NCBI GenBank assembly: GCA_014377055.1
Contig: JACMQJ010000552.1
Span: forward strand, 1 to 7,514
Length of the DNA: 7,514 bases
Direction: 5' to 3'
Source: Candidatus Sericytochromatia bacterium
Lineage (GTDB): Bacteria; Cyanobacteriota; Sericytochromatia; UBA7694; JACMQJ01
Positions 7,440 through 7,514 of the stretch are shown one piece after another. Both the position numbers and the translations under genes were made by a program. Every line of letters starts with the position of its first letter. Position 1 is the first letter of the stretch. The notes beneath the pieces were generated by a model. It ran no database searches, was not told the DNA's origin, and saw only the letters and a list, made by a program, of their open reading frames with translations.

Positions 7440-7514
7440 TCAGGGTGAATATCTATATTAAATATTAATACTTGGTTAAACTTATTAGTATTTTAGCAAC
7501 TTTTGAGCAAAAAA

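Noticed and set aside
7451..7484. Second promoter-like pair TTTAAC / TATAGA with 17-base spacing on the minus strand
   Set aside because: Each box matches the consensus poorly and such pairs arise often by chance here; the TATAAT at 7361-7366 is much stronger.
7468..7494. Possible hairpin AATACT...AGTATT followed by TTTT, as a terminator
   Set aside because: The stem is only 6 base pairs, all but one A-T, with a 14-base loop. In DNA this AT-rich it is not convincing.

Overview
The window is AT-rich, roughly 30% G+C by eye. It holds four complete genes, all on the minus strand, tightly packed and head-to-tail, plus the probable first codons of a fifth gene at the left edge. The base composition, Lys/Asn/Ile-rich proteins, weak ribosome binding sites and a TATAAT-type promoter suggest an AT-rich bacterium. 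A Francisella-like gammaproteobacterium would fit, but no rRNA or marker gene settles this. I see no tRNA, rRNA, insertion sequence, CRISPR array or clear terminator.

Layout in the direction of transcription (right to left): (1) 7300-7514 is a non-coding leader with a plausible sigma-70 promoter and an interlaced short repeat just upstream of it. (2) 3946-7299 encodes a 1117-residue protein with no recognised enzymatic motif: a helical N-terminus, a very long beta-rich middle and a TPR-like C-terminus. (3) 2195-3934 encodes a 579-residue protein, also unrecognised, built from helical regions around a central coiled coil of about 185 residues. (4) 1202-2182 encodes a metallo-beta-lactamase-fold hydrolase with a variant HxHxDN metal motif and a winged-helix-like tail. 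(5) 56-1198 encodes an N-acetylglucosamine-6-phosphate deacetylase (NagA-like) with all expected metal and catalytic residues. (6) A short open frame starts at 35 and runs off the left edge.

The spacings are 11, 12, 3 and about 20 bases, so the genes probably form one operon read from the promoter near 7361-7388. The last two sense codons and part of the stop codon of the coiled-coil gene carry the ribosome binding site of the hydrolase gene, which suggests translational coupling. The two right-hand genes are the least explained part. They look like a cytoplasmic scaffold pair without ATPase, nuclease or membrane parts, placed upstream of two metabolic metalloenzymes. Whether the four genes share one function cannot be decided from this window; the pair is the best candidate for something undescribed.
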